From: Prosopocoilus inquinatus
Lineage: Eukaryota; Arthropoda; Insecta; Coleoptera; Lucanidae
NCBI GenBank assembly: GCA_036172665.1
Contig: JAYKNF010000025.1
Span: 434,001-498,000 of the forward strand
Direction of reading: 5' to 3'
DNA length: 64,000 nucleotides
A program made the position numbers and the translations under genes. Of this stretch, positions 12,770 through 25,324 are shown piece by piece (positions within the stretch are counted from its first letter, which is position 1; each line of letters starts with the position of its first letter). The notes under the pieces were generated by a model. The model was not told the origin of the DNA. It was given only the letters and a program-made list of their open reading frames with translations, and made no database searches.

Positions 12770-15462
12770 ATTCAAACGTCAAATAACATGATAGATGAGT
12801 AAGGATCGATTAGATACATCACAGGAACAACGCTAATACGTGTTGTTTCGTTTAAAACTATTTAAAGCTTCTGCTGCGTCCGAAAACGTCGTATCTCACA
12901 TCAGACTTACTAGAGACCATCCAAACGTCAAATAACATGTTAGATAAGTAAGGATCGTTTAGATACATCACAGGAACAACGCTAATGCGTGTTGTTTCGT
13001 TTAAAACTATTTCCAGCTTCTGCTGCGTCCGAAAATTTCGTATCTCACATCAGAGTTACTGGAGTCCATCGAAACGCCAAATAACATGACAGATGAGTAA
13101 GGATCGATTAGATACATCACAGGAACAACGCTAATGCGTGTTGTTTCGTTTAAAACTATTTCCAGCTTCAGCTGCGTCCGAGAACTTCGTATCTCACATC
13201 AAAGTTACTGGAGTCCATCGAAACGCCAAATAACATGATAGATGAGTAAGGATCGATTAGATACATCACAGGAACAACGCTAATACGTGTTGTTTCATTT
13301 AAAACTATTTCCAGCTTCAGCTGCGTCCGAGAACTTCGTATCTCACATCAAAGTTACTGGAGTCCATCGAAACGCCAAATAACATGATAGATGAGTAAGG
13401 ATCGATTAGATACATCACAGGAACAACGCTAATGCGTGTTGTTTCTTTTAAAACTATTTAGAGCTTCTGCTGCGTCCGAAAACGTCGTATCTCACATCAG
13501 AGCTACTGGAGTCCATCGAAACGCCAAATAACATGATAGATTAGTAAGGATCGATTAGATACAGCACAGGAACAACGCTAATACGTGTTGTTTCGTTTAA
13601 AACTATTTCCAGCTCCTGCTGCGTCCAAAAACTTTGTATCTCACATCAGACTTACTGGAGTCCATCCAAACGTCAAATAACATGTTAGATAAGTAAGAAT
13701 CGTTTAGATACATCACAGGAACAACGCTAATACGTGTTGTTTCGTTCAAAACTATTTCCAGCTTCTACTGCGTCCGAGAACTTTGTATCTCTCATCAGAG
13801 TTACTGGAGTCCGTCCAAACGTCAAATAACACGATAGATGAGTAAGGATCGATTAGTTACATCACAGGAACAACGCTAATATGTGTTGTTTCGTTTAAAA
13901 CTATTTCCAGCTGCTGCTGCGTCCGAAAATTTCGTATCTCACATTAGAGTTACTGGAGTCCATCGAAACGTCAAATAACATAGTAACTAAGTAGGGATCG
14001 ATTAGATACATCACAGGAACAACGCTAATACGTGTTGTTTCGTTCAAAACTATTTCCAGCTTCTGCTGCGTCCAAAAACTTTGTATCTCACATCAGAGTT
14101 ACTGGAGTCCATCCAAACGTCAAATAACATGATAGATGAGTAAGGATCAATTAGATACATCACAGGAACAACGCTAATACGTGTTGTTTCGTTTAAAACT
14201 ATTTCCAGCTTCTGCTGCGTCCGATAACTTTGTATCTCACATCAGAGTTACTGGAGTCCGTCCAAACGTCAAATAACATGATAGATGAGTAAGGATCGAT
14301 TAGATACATCACAGGAACAACGCTAATGCGTGTTGTTTCGTTTAAAACTATTTCCAGCTTCTGCTGCGTCCGATAACTTTGTATCTCACATCAGAGTTAC
14401 TGGAGTCCGTCCAAACGTCAAATAACATGATAGATGAGTAAGGATCGATTAGATACGTTACAGGAACAACGCTAATATGTGTTGTTTCGTTTAAAACTAT
14501 TTCCAGCTCCTGCTGCGTCCAAAAACTTTGTATCTCACATCAGACTTACTGGAGCCCATCCAAACGTCAAATAACATGTTAGATAAGTAAGGATCGTTTA
14601 GATACATCACAGGAACAACGCTAATACGTGTTGTTTCGTTCAAAACTCTTTCCAGCTTCTGCTGCGTCCGATAACTTTGTATCTCACATCAGAGATACTG
14701 GAGTCCGTCCAAACGTCAAATAACATGATAGATGAGTAAGGATCGATTAGATACATTACAGGAACAACGCTAATATGTGTTGTTTCGTTTAAAACTATTT
14801 CCAGCTGCTGCTGCGTCCGAAACGTCGTATCTCACATCAGAGTTACTGGAGTCCATCGAAACGCCAAATAACATGATAGATGAGTAAGGATCGATTAGAT
14901 ACATCACAGGAACAACGCTAATGCGTGTTGTTTCGTTTAAAACTATTTCCAGCTTCTGCTGCTTCCGAGGACTTTGTATCTCACATCAGACTTACTGGAG
15001 TCCATCCAAACGTCAAGTAACACGTTAGATAAGTAAGGATCGTTTAAATACATCACAGGAACAACGCTAATGCGTGTTGTTTCGTTTAAAACTATTTCCA
15101 GCTTCTGCTGCGTCCGAAAATTTCGTATCTCACATCAGAGATACTGGAGTCCATCCAAACGTCAAATAACATGATAGATGAGTAAGGATCGATTAGATAC
15201 ATCACAGGAATAACGCTAATACGTGTTGTTTCGTTTAAAAGTATTTCCAGCTCTTGCTGCGTCCAAAAACTTCGTATCTCACATCAGAGTTACTAGAGTC
15301 CATCGAAACGTCAAATAACATGACAGATGAGTAAGGATCGATTAGATACATCACAGGAACAACGCTAATACGTGTTGTTTCGTTTAAAACTATTTCCAGC
15401 TCCTGCTGCGTCCAAAAACTTTGTATCTCACATCAGACTTACTGGAGTCCATCCAAACGTCA

Positions 15463-15820
15463 AATAACATGTTAGATAAGTAAGAATCGTTTAGATACAT
15501 CACAGGAACAACGCTAATACGTGTTGTTTCGTTCAAAACTATTTCCAGCTTCTACTGCGTCCGAGAACTTTGTATCTCTCATCAGAGTTACGTCAAATAA
15601 CATGATAGATAAGTAAGCATCGATTAGATACAGCACAGGAACAACGCTAATACGTGTTGTATCGTTTAAAATTATTTCTAGCTCCTGCTGCGTCCAAAAA
15701 CTTTGTATCTCACATCAGACTTACTGGAGTCCATCCAAACGTCAAATAACATGTTAGATAAGTAAGAATCGTTTAGATACATCACAGGAACAACGCTAAT
15801 ACGTGTTGTTTGAAACGTCA
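15463..15820 (+). repeat. Truncated cluster: 133 + 149 + 76 bp
   Basis: 15463-15595 (133 bp), a full monomer 15596-15744 with gtatcg and ttctagctcc states, then 15745-15820 (76 bp). The extra full monomer distinguishes this lineage from the pair type. Confidence 0.9.
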
Positions 15821-18800
15821 AATAACATGATAGATGAGTAAGGATCGATTAGATACATCACAGGAACAACGCTAAAGCGTGTTGTTTCATTTAAAACTAT
15901 TTCCAGCTTCTGCTGCGTCCGAAAACGTCGTATCTCACATCAGAGTTACTAGAGTCCATCGAAACGACAAATAACATGATAGATGAGTAAGGATCGATTA
16001 CATACATCACAGGAACAACGCTAATGCGTGTTGTTTCATTTAAAACTATTTCCAGCTTCTGCTGCGTCCGAAAATTTCGTATCTCACATCAGAGTTACTG
16101 GAGTCCATCGAAACGTCAAATAACATAGTAGATAAGTAAGGATCGATTAGATACATCACAGGAACAACGCTAATACGTGTTGTTTCGTTCAAAACTATTT
16201 CCAGCTTCTGCTGCGTCCGAGAACTTTGTATCTCACACCAGAGTTACTGGAGTCCATTCAAACGTCAAATAACATGATAGATGAGTAAGGATCGATTAGA
16301 TACATCACAGGAACAACGCTAATACGTGTTGTTTCGTTTAAAACTATTTAAAGCTTCTGCTGCGTCCGAAAACGTCGTATCTCACATCAGACTTACTAGA
16401 GACCATCCAAACGTCAAATAACATGTTAGATAAGTAAGGATCGTTTAGATACATCACAGGAACAACGCTAATGCGTGTTGTTTCGTTTAAAACTATTTCC
16501 AGCTTCTGCTGCGTCCGAAAATTTCGTATCTCACATCAGAGTTACTGGAGTCCATCGAAACGCCAAATAACATGACAGATGAGTAAGGATCGATTAGATA
16601 CATCACAGGAACAACGCTAATGCGTGTTGTTTCGTTTAAAACTATTTCCAGCTTCTGCTGCGTCCGAAAATTTCGTATCTCACATCATAGTTACTGGAGT
16701 CCATCGAAACGTCAAATAACATGATAGATAAGTAAGGATCGATTAGATACATCACAGGAACAACGCTAATACGTGTTGTTTCGTTTAAAACTATTTCCAG
16801 CTTCTGCTGCGTCCGAAAACGTCGTATCTCACATCAGAGCTACTGGAGTCAATCGAAACGCCAAATAATATGATAGATTATTAAGGATCGATTAGATACA
16901 GCACAGGAACAACGCTAATACGTGTTGTTTCGTTTAAAACTATTTCCAGCTCCTGCTGCGTCCAAGAACTTTGTATCTCACATCAGACTTACTGGAGTCC
17001 ATCCAAACGTCAAATAACATGTTAGATAAGTAAGAATCGTTTAGATACATCACAGGAACAACGCTAATACGCGTTGTTTCGTTCAAAACTATTTCCAGCT
17101 TCTACTGCGTCCGAGAACTTTGTATCTCTCATCAGAGTTACTGGAGTCCGTCCAAACGTCAAATAACATGATAGATGAGTAAGGATCGATTAGTTACATC
17201 ACAGGAACAACGCTAATGCGTGTTGTTTCATTTAAAACTATTTCCAGCTTCTGCTGCGTCCGAAAATTTCGTATCTCACATCAGAGTTACTGGAGTCCAT
17301 CGAAACGTCAAATAACATAGTAGATAAGTAAGGCTCGATTAGATACATCACAGAAACAACGCTAATACGTGTTGTTTCGTTCAAAACTCTTCCCAGCTTC
17401 TGCTGCGTCCGATAACTTTGTATCTCACATCAGAGTTACTGGAGTCCATCGAAACGCCAAATAACATGACAGATGAGTAAGGATCGATTAGATACATCAC
17501 AGGAACAACGCTAATGCGTGTTGTTTCGTTTAAAACTATTTCCAGCTTCTGCTGCGTCCGAGAACTTTGTATCTCACACCAGAGTTACTGGAGTCCATTA
17601 AAACGTCAAATAACATGATAGATGAGTAAGGATCGATTAGATACATCACAGGAACAACGCTAATACGTGTTGTTTCGTTTAAAACTATTTCCAGCTTCTG
17701 CTGCGTCCGAAAATTTCGTATCTCACATCAGAGTTACTGGAGTCCATCGAAACGCCAAATAACATGACAGATGAGTAAGTATCGATTAGATACATCACAG
17801 GAACAACGCTAATGCGTGTTGTTTCGTTTAAAACTATTTCCAGCTTCTGCTGCGTCCGAAAATTTCGTATCTCACATCATAGTTACTGGAGTCCATCGAA
17901 ACGTCAAATAACATGATAGATAAGTAAGGATCGATTAGAAACATCACAGGAACAACGCTAATACGTGTTGTTTCGTTTAAAACTATTTCCAGCTTCTGCT
18001 GCGTCCGATAACTTTGTATCTCACATCAGAGTTACTGGAGTCCGTCCAAACGTCAAATAACATGATAGATGAGTAAGGATCGATTAGATACATTACAGGA
18101 ACAACGATAATATGTGTTGTTTCGTTTAAAACTATTTCCAGCTGCTGCTGCGTCCGAAACGTCGTATCTCACATCAGAGTTACTGGAGTCCATCGAAACG
18201 CCAAATAACATGATAGATGAGTAAGGATCGATTAGATACATCACAGGAACAACGCTAATGCGTGTTGTTTCGTTTAAAACTATTTCCAGCTTCTGCTGCT
18301 TCCGAGGACTTTGTATCCTACATCAGACTTACTGGAGTCCATCCAAACGTCAAATAACATGTTAGATAAGTAAGGATCGTTTAGATACATCACAGGAACA
18401 ACGCTAATGCGTGTTGTTTCGTTTAAAACTATTTCCAGCTTCTGCTGCGTCCGAAAATTTCGTATCTCATATCAGAGATACTGGAGTCCATCCAAACGTC
18501 AAATAACATGATAGATGAGTAAGGATCGATTAGATACATCACAGGAATAACGCTAATACGTGTTGTTTCGTTTAAAAGTATTTCCAGCTCTTGCTGCGTC
18601 CAAAAACTTCGTATCTCACATCAGAGTTACTAGAGTCCATCGAAACGTCAAATAACATGACAGATGAGTAAGGATCGATTAGATACATCACAGGAACAAC
18701 GCTAATGCGTGTTGTTTCGTTTAAAACTATTTCCAGCTTCTGCTGCGTCCGAAAATTTCGTATCTCACATCATAGTTACTGGAGTCCATCGAAACGCCAA

Positions 18801-19306
18801 ATAACATGATAGATGAGTAAGGATCGATTAGATACAGCACAGGAACAACGCTAATACGTGTTGTTTCGTTTAAAACTATTTCCAGCTCCTGCTGCGTCCA
18901 AAAACTTTGTATCTCACATCAGACTTACTGGAGTCCATCCAAACGTCAAATAACATGTTAGATAAGTAAGAATCGTTTAGATACATCACAGGAACAACGC
19001 TAATACGTGTTGTTTCGTTCAAAACTATTTCCAGCTTCTACTGCGTCCGAGAACTTTGTATCTCTCATCAGAGTTACGTCAAATAACATGATAGATAAGT
19101 AAGGATCGATTAGATACAGCACAGGAACAACGCTAATACGTGTTGTATAGTTTAAAATTATTTCTAGCTCCTGCTGCGTCCAAAAACTTTGTATCTCACA
19201 TCAGACTTACTGGAGTCCATCCAAACGTCAAATAACATGTTAGATAAGTAAGGATCGTTTAGATACATCACAGGAACAACGCTAATACGTGTTGTTTGAA
19301 ACGTCA
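15821..19306 (+). repeat. Higher-order block 4, 24 monomers
   Basis: A 24-monomer block with a near-identical partner at 35123-38609 (offset 19302, changing to 19303 after the 148-bp monomer at 18056-18203, which is 149 bp in the partner). Shared private marks include the cttccc state near 17388/36690, the tccgaggac monomer near 18301, and the aataacgct variant near 18545. Confidence 0.85.
18949..19306 (+). repeat. Truncated cluster: 133 + 149 + 76 bp
   Basis: 18949-19081, 19082-19230 and 19231-19306. The middle monomer carries gtatag instead of gtatcg, shared with 38385-38533 only. Confidence 0.9.
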
Positions 19307-21902
19307 AATAACATGATAGATGAGTAAGGATCGATTAGATACATCACAGGAACAACGCTAAAGCGTGTTGTTTCATTTAAAACTATTTCCAGCTTCTGCT
19401 GCGTCCGAAAACGTCGTATCTCACATCAGAGTTACTAGAGTATATCGAAACGACAAATAACATGATAGATGAGTAAGGATCGATTACATACATCACAGGA
19501 ACAACGCTAATGCGTGTTGTTTCATTTAAAACTATTTCCAGCTTCTGCTGCGTCCGAAAATTTCGTATCTCACATCAGAGTTACTGGAGTCCATCGAAAC
19601 GTCAAATAACATAGTAGATAAGTAAGGATCGATTAGATACATCACAGGAACAACGCTAATACGTGTTGTTTCGTTCAAAACTATTTCCAGCTTCTGCTGC
19701 GTCCGAGAACTTTGTATCTCACACCAGAGTTACTGGAGTCCATTCAAACGTCAAATAACATGATAGATGAGTAAGGATCGATTAGATACATCACAGGAAC
19801 AACGCTAATACGTGTTGTTTCGTTTAAAACTATTTAAAGCTTCTGCTGCGTCCGAAAACGTCGTATCTCACATCAGACTTACTAGAGACCATCCAAACGT
19901 CAAATAACATGTTAGATAAGTAAGGATCGTTTAGATACATCACAGGAACAACGCTAATGCGTGTTGTTTCGTTTAAAACTATTTCCAGCTTCTGCTGCGT
20001 CCGAAAATTTCGTATCTCACATCAGAGTTACTGGAGTCCATCGAAACGCCAAATAACATGACAGATGAGTAAGGATCGATTAGATACATCACAGGAACAA
20101 CGCTAATGCGTGTTGTTTCGTTTAAAACTATTTCCAGCTTCTGCTGCGTCCGAAAATTTCGTATCTCACATCATAGTTACTGGAGTCCATCGAAACGTCA
20201 AATAACATGATAGATAAGTAAGGATCGATTAGATACAACACAGGAACAACGGTAATACGTGTTGTTTCGTTTAAAACTATTTCCAGCTTCTGCTGCGTCC
20301 GAAAACGTCGTATCTCACATCAGAGCTACTGGAGTCCATCGAAACGCCAAATAACATGATAGATTATTAAGGATCGATTAGATACAGCACAGGAACAACG
20401 CTAATGCGTGTTGTTTCGTTTAAAACTATTTCCAGCTTCTGCTGCGTCCGAAAATTTCGTATCTCACATCATAGTTACTGGAGTCCATCGAAACGCCAAA
20501 TAACATGATAGATGAGTAAGGATCGATTAGATACATCACAGGAACAACGCTAATGCGTGTTGTTTCGTTTAAAACTATTTCCAGCTTCTGCTGCGTCCGA
20601 AAATTTCGTATCTCACATCAGAGTTACTGGAGTCCATCGAAACGCCAAATAACATGACAGATGAGTAAGGATCGATTAGATACATCACAGGAACAACGCT
20701 AATGCGTGTTGTTTCGTTTAAAACTATTTCCAGCTTCTGCTGCGTCCGAAAATTTCGTATCTCACATCATAGTTACTGGAGTCCATCGAAACGTCAAATA
20801 ACATGATAGATAAGTAAGGATCGATTAGATACATCACAGGAACAACTCTAATACGTGTTGTTTCGTTTAAAACTATTTCCAGCTTCTGCTGCGTCCGAAA
20901 ACGTCGTATCTCACATCAAAGCTACTGGAGTCCATCGAAACGCCAAATAACACGATAGATTAGTAAGGATCGATTAGATACAGCACAGGAACAACGCTAA
21001 TACGTGTTGTTTCGTTTAAAGCTATTTCCAGCTCCTGCTGCGACCAAGAACTTTGTATCTCACATCAGACTTACTGGAGTCCATCCAAACGTCAAATAAC
21101 ATGTTAGATAAGTAAGAATCGTTTAGATACAGCACAGGAACAACGCTAATACGCGTTGTTTCGTTCAAAACTATTTCCAGCTTCTACTGCGTCCGAGAAC
21201 TTTGTATCTCTCATCAGAGTTACTGGAGTCCGTCCAAACGTCAAATAACATGATAGATGAGTAAGGATCGATTAGTTACATCACAGGAACAACGCTAATG
21301 CGTGTTGTTTCATTTAAAACTATTTCCAGCTTCTGCTGCGTCCGAAAATTTCGTATCTCACATCAGAGTTACTGGAGTCCATCGAAACGTCAAATAACAT
21401 AGTAGCTAAGTAGGGATCGATTAGATACATAACAGGAACAACGCTAATACGTGTTGTTTCGTTCAAAACTATTTCCAGCTTCTGCTGCGTCCAAAAACTT
21501 TGTATCTTACATCAGAGTTACTGGAGTCCATCCAAACGTCAAATAACATGATAGATGAGTAAGGATCAATTAGATACATCACAGGAACAACGCTAATACG
21601 TGTTGTATCGTTTAAAACTATTTCCAGCTTCTGCTGCGTCCGATAACTTTGTATCTCACATCAGAGTTACTGGAGTCCGTCCAAACGTCAAATAACATGA
21701 TAGATGAGTAAGGATCGATTAGATACATCACAGGAACAACGCTAATGCGTGTTGTTTCGTTTAAAACTATTTCCAGCTTCTGCTGCGTCCGATAACTTTG
21801 TATCTCACATCAGAGTTACTGGAGTCCGTCCAAACGTCAAATAACATGATAGATGAGTAAGGATCGATTAGATACGTTACAGGAACAACGCTAATATGTG
21901 TT

Positions 21903-24639
21903 GTTTCGTTTAAAACTATTTCCAGCTCCTGCTGCGTCCAAAAACTTTGTATCTCACATCAGACTTACTGGAGCCCATCCAAACGTCAAATAACATGTTA
22001 GATAAGTAAGGATCGTTTAGATACATCACAGGAACAACGCTAATACGTGTTGTTTCGTTCAAAACTCTTTCCAGCTTCTGCTGCGTCCGATAACTTTGTA
22101 TCTCACATCAGAGTTACTGGAGTCCGTCCAAACGTCAAATAACATGATAGATGAGTAAAGATCGATTAGGTACATTACAGGAACAACGCTAATATGTGTT
22201 GTTTCGTTTAAAACTATTTCCAGCTGCTGCTGCGTCCGAAACGTCGTATCTCACATCAGAGTTACTGGAGTCCATCGAAACGCCAAATAACATGATAGAT
22301 GAGTAAGGATCGATTAGATACATCACAGGAACAACGCTAATGCGTGTTGTTTCGTTTAAAACTATTTCCAGCTTCTGCTGCTTCCGAGGACTTTGTATCT
22401 CACATCAGACTTACTGGAGTCCATCCAAACGTCAAATAACATGTTAGATAAGTAAGGATCGTTTAGATACATCACAGGAACAACGCTAATGCGTGTTGTT
22501 TCGTTTAAAACTATTTCCAGCTTCTGCTGCGTCCGAAAATTTCGATTCTCACATTAGAGTTACTGGAGTCCATCGAAGCGTCAAATAACATGATAGATGA
22601 GTAAAGATCGATTAGATACATCACAGGAACAACGCTAATACGTGTTGTTTCATTTAAAACTATTTCCAGCTTCAGCTGCGTCCGAGAACTTCGCATCTCA
22701 CATCAAAGTTACTGGAGTCCATCGAAACGCCAAATAACATGATAGATGAGTAAGGATCGATTAGATACATCACAGGAACAACGCTAATGCGTGTTGTTTC
22801 ATTTAAAACTATATCCAGGTTCTGCTGCGTCCGAAAACGTCGTATCTCAAATCAGAGCTACTGGAGTCCATCGAAACGCCAAATAACATGATAGATGAGT
22901 AAGGATCGATTAGATACATCACAGGAACATCGCTAATGCGTGTTGTTTCGTTTAAAATTATTTCCAGCTTCTGCTGCGTCCGAAAATTTCGTATCTCACA
23001 TCAAAGTTACTGGAGTCCATCGAAACGCCAAATAACATGATAGATGAGTAAGGATCGATTAGATACATCACAGGAACAACGCTAATGCGTGTTGTTTCGT
23101 TTAAAACTATTTCCAGCTTCTGCTGCGTCCGAGAACTTCTTATCTCACATCAGGGTTACTGGAGTCCATCCAAACGTCAAATAACATGATAGATAAGTAA
23201 GGATCGATTAGATACTTCACAGGAACAACGCTAATACGTGTTGTTTCGTTTAAAACTATTTCCAGCTTCTGCTGCGTCCGAAAACGTCGTATCTCACATC
23301 AGACTTACTGGAGACCATCCAAACGTCAAATAACATGTTAGATAAGTAAGGATCGTTTAGATACATCACAGGAACAACGCTAATGCGTGTTGTTTCGTTT
23401 AAAACTATTTCCAGCTTCTGCTGCGTCCGAAAATTTTGTATCTCACATCAGAGTTACTGGAGTCCATCGAAACGCCAAATAACATGACAGATGAGTAAGG
23501 ATCGATTAGATACATCACAGGAACAACGCTAATGCGTGTTGTTTCGTTTAAAACTATTTCCAGCTTCTGCTGCGTCCGAAAATTTCGTATCTCACATCAT
23601 AGTTACTGGAGTCCATCGAAACGCCAAATAACATGATAGATGAGTAAGGATCGATTAGATACAGCACAGGAACAACGCTAATACGTGTTGTTTCGTTTAA
23701 AACTATTTCCAGCTCCTGCTGCGTCCAAAAACTTTGTATCTCACATCAGACTTACTGGAGCCCATCCAAACGTCAAATAACATGTTAGATAAGTAAGGAT
23801 CGTTTAGATACATCACAGGAACAACGCTAATACGTGTTGTTTCGTTCAAAACTCTTTCCAGCTTCTGCTGCGTACGATAACTTTGTATCTCACATCAGAG
23901 TTACTGGAGTCCGTCCAAACGTCAAATAACATGATAGATGAGTAAAGATCGATTAGATACATTACAGGAACAACGCTAATATGTGTTGTTTCGTTTAAAA
24001 CTATTTCCAGCTGCTGCTGCGTCCGAAACGTCGTATCTCACATCAGAGTTACTGGAGTCCATCGAAACGCCAAATAACATGATAGATGAGTAAGGATCGA
24101 TTAGATACATCACAGGAACAACGCTAATGCGTGTTGTTTCGTTTAAAACTATTTCCAGCTTCTGCTGCTTCCGAGGACTTTGTATCTCACATCAGACTTA
24201 CTGGAGTCCATCCAAACGTCAAATAACATGTTAGATAAGTAAGGATCGTTTAGATACATCACAGGAACAACGCTAATGCGTGTTGTTTCGTTTAAAACTA
24301 TTTCCAGCTTCTGCTGCGTCCGAAAATTTCGATTCTCACATTAGAGTTACTGGAGTCCATCGAAGCGTCAAATAACATGATAGATGAGTAAAGATCGATT
24401 AGATACATCACAGGAACAACGCTAATACGTGTTGTTTCATTTAAAACTATTTCCAGCTTCAGCTGCGTCCGAGAACTTCGCATCTCACATCAAAGTTACT
24501 GGAGTCCATCGAAACGCCAAATAACATGATAGATGAGTAAGGATCGATTAGATACATCACAGGAACAACGCTAATGCGTGTTGTTTCATTTAAAACTATA
24601 TCCAGGTTCTGCTGCGTCCGAAAACGTCGTATCTCACAT
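21903..24639 (+). repeat. 1787-bp tandem duplication
   Basis: About 21903-22852 recurs at 23690-24639. The shift is 12 monomers less one base, because it includes one 148-bp monomer. The gagcccatcc variant marks it at 21971 and 23758. The second copy switches near 24610 to a different register (1340 bp from 23280 onward). Confidence 0.7.
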
Positions 24640-25115
24640 CAGACTTACTGGAGACCATCCAAACGTCAAATAACATGTTAGATAAGTAAGGATCGTTTAG
24701 ATACATCACAGGAACAACGCTAATGCGTGTTGTTTCGTTTAAAACTATTTCCAGCTTCTGCTGCGTCCGAAAATTTTGTATCTCACATCAGAGTTACTGG
24801 AGTCCATCGAAACGCCAAATAACATGACAGATGAGTAAGGATCGATTAGATACATCACAGGAACAACGCTAATGCGTGTTGTTTCGTTTAAAACTATTTC
24901 CAGCTTCTGCTGCGTCCGAAAATTTCGTATCTCACATCATAGTTACTGGAGTCCATCGAAACGCCAAATAACATGATAGATGAGTAAGGATCGATTAGAT
25001 ACAGCACAGGAACAACGCTAATACGTGTTGTTTCGTTTAAAACTATTTCCAGCTCCTGCTGCGTCCAAAAACTTTGTATCTCACATCAGACTTACTGGAG
25101 TCCATCCAAACGTCA

Positions 25116-25324
25116 AATAACATGTTAGATAAGTAAGAATCGTTTAGATACATCACAGGAACAACGCTAATACGTGTTGTTTCGTTCAAAACTATTTCCA
25201 GCTTCTACTGCGTCCGAGAACTTTGTATCTCTCATCAGAGTTACGTCAAATAACATGATAGATAAGTAAGGATCGATTAGATACAGCACAGGAACAACGC
25301 TAATACGTGTTGTTTGAAACGTCA
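25116..25324 (+). repeat. Truncated pair: 133-bp + 76-bp monomers
   Basis: 25116-25248 and 25249-25324, the pair type without an intervening monomer. Confidence 0.9.

Larger units (their letters stand above)
9355..15820 (+). repeat. Higher-order block 3, 44 monomers
   Basis: Begins as block 2 does, then contains a 1788-bp (exactly 12 monomers) tandem duplication: about 9453-10981 recurs at 11241-12769. From about 13259 the block is the counterpart of 32561-35122. It has one 148-bp monomer (14719-14866) and ends in 133-, 149- and 76-bp monomers. Confidence 0.8.
13259..20436 (+). repeat. Long duplicated segment, copy 1 (partner 32561-39739)
   Basis: About 7.18 kb aligns without a large gap to 32561-39739 (offset 19302, then 19303). 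Marks in both copies include the tttctttta monomer, the caagtaac variant near 15016/34318, both truncated monomers and the ggtaat variant near 20251/39554. Beyond 20436 the match resumes after four monomers absent from the partner. Boundaries are accurate to some tens of bases because flanking monomers are similar. Confidence 0.8.
19307..25324 (+). repeat. Higher-order block 5, 41 monomers
   Basis: A mosaic. 19307-20436 matches 38610-39739. About four extra monomers follow relative to that copy, then 21031-21412 matches 39738-40119. About 21413-21745 resembles 5442-5774, and about 22185-23760 matches 7555-9130. 23690-24639 repeats 21903-22852 with a shift of 1787 bp, and the remainder from about 24610 follows 8640 onward. 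It holds two 148-bp monomers (22138-22285, 23925-24072). Confidence 0.75.
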
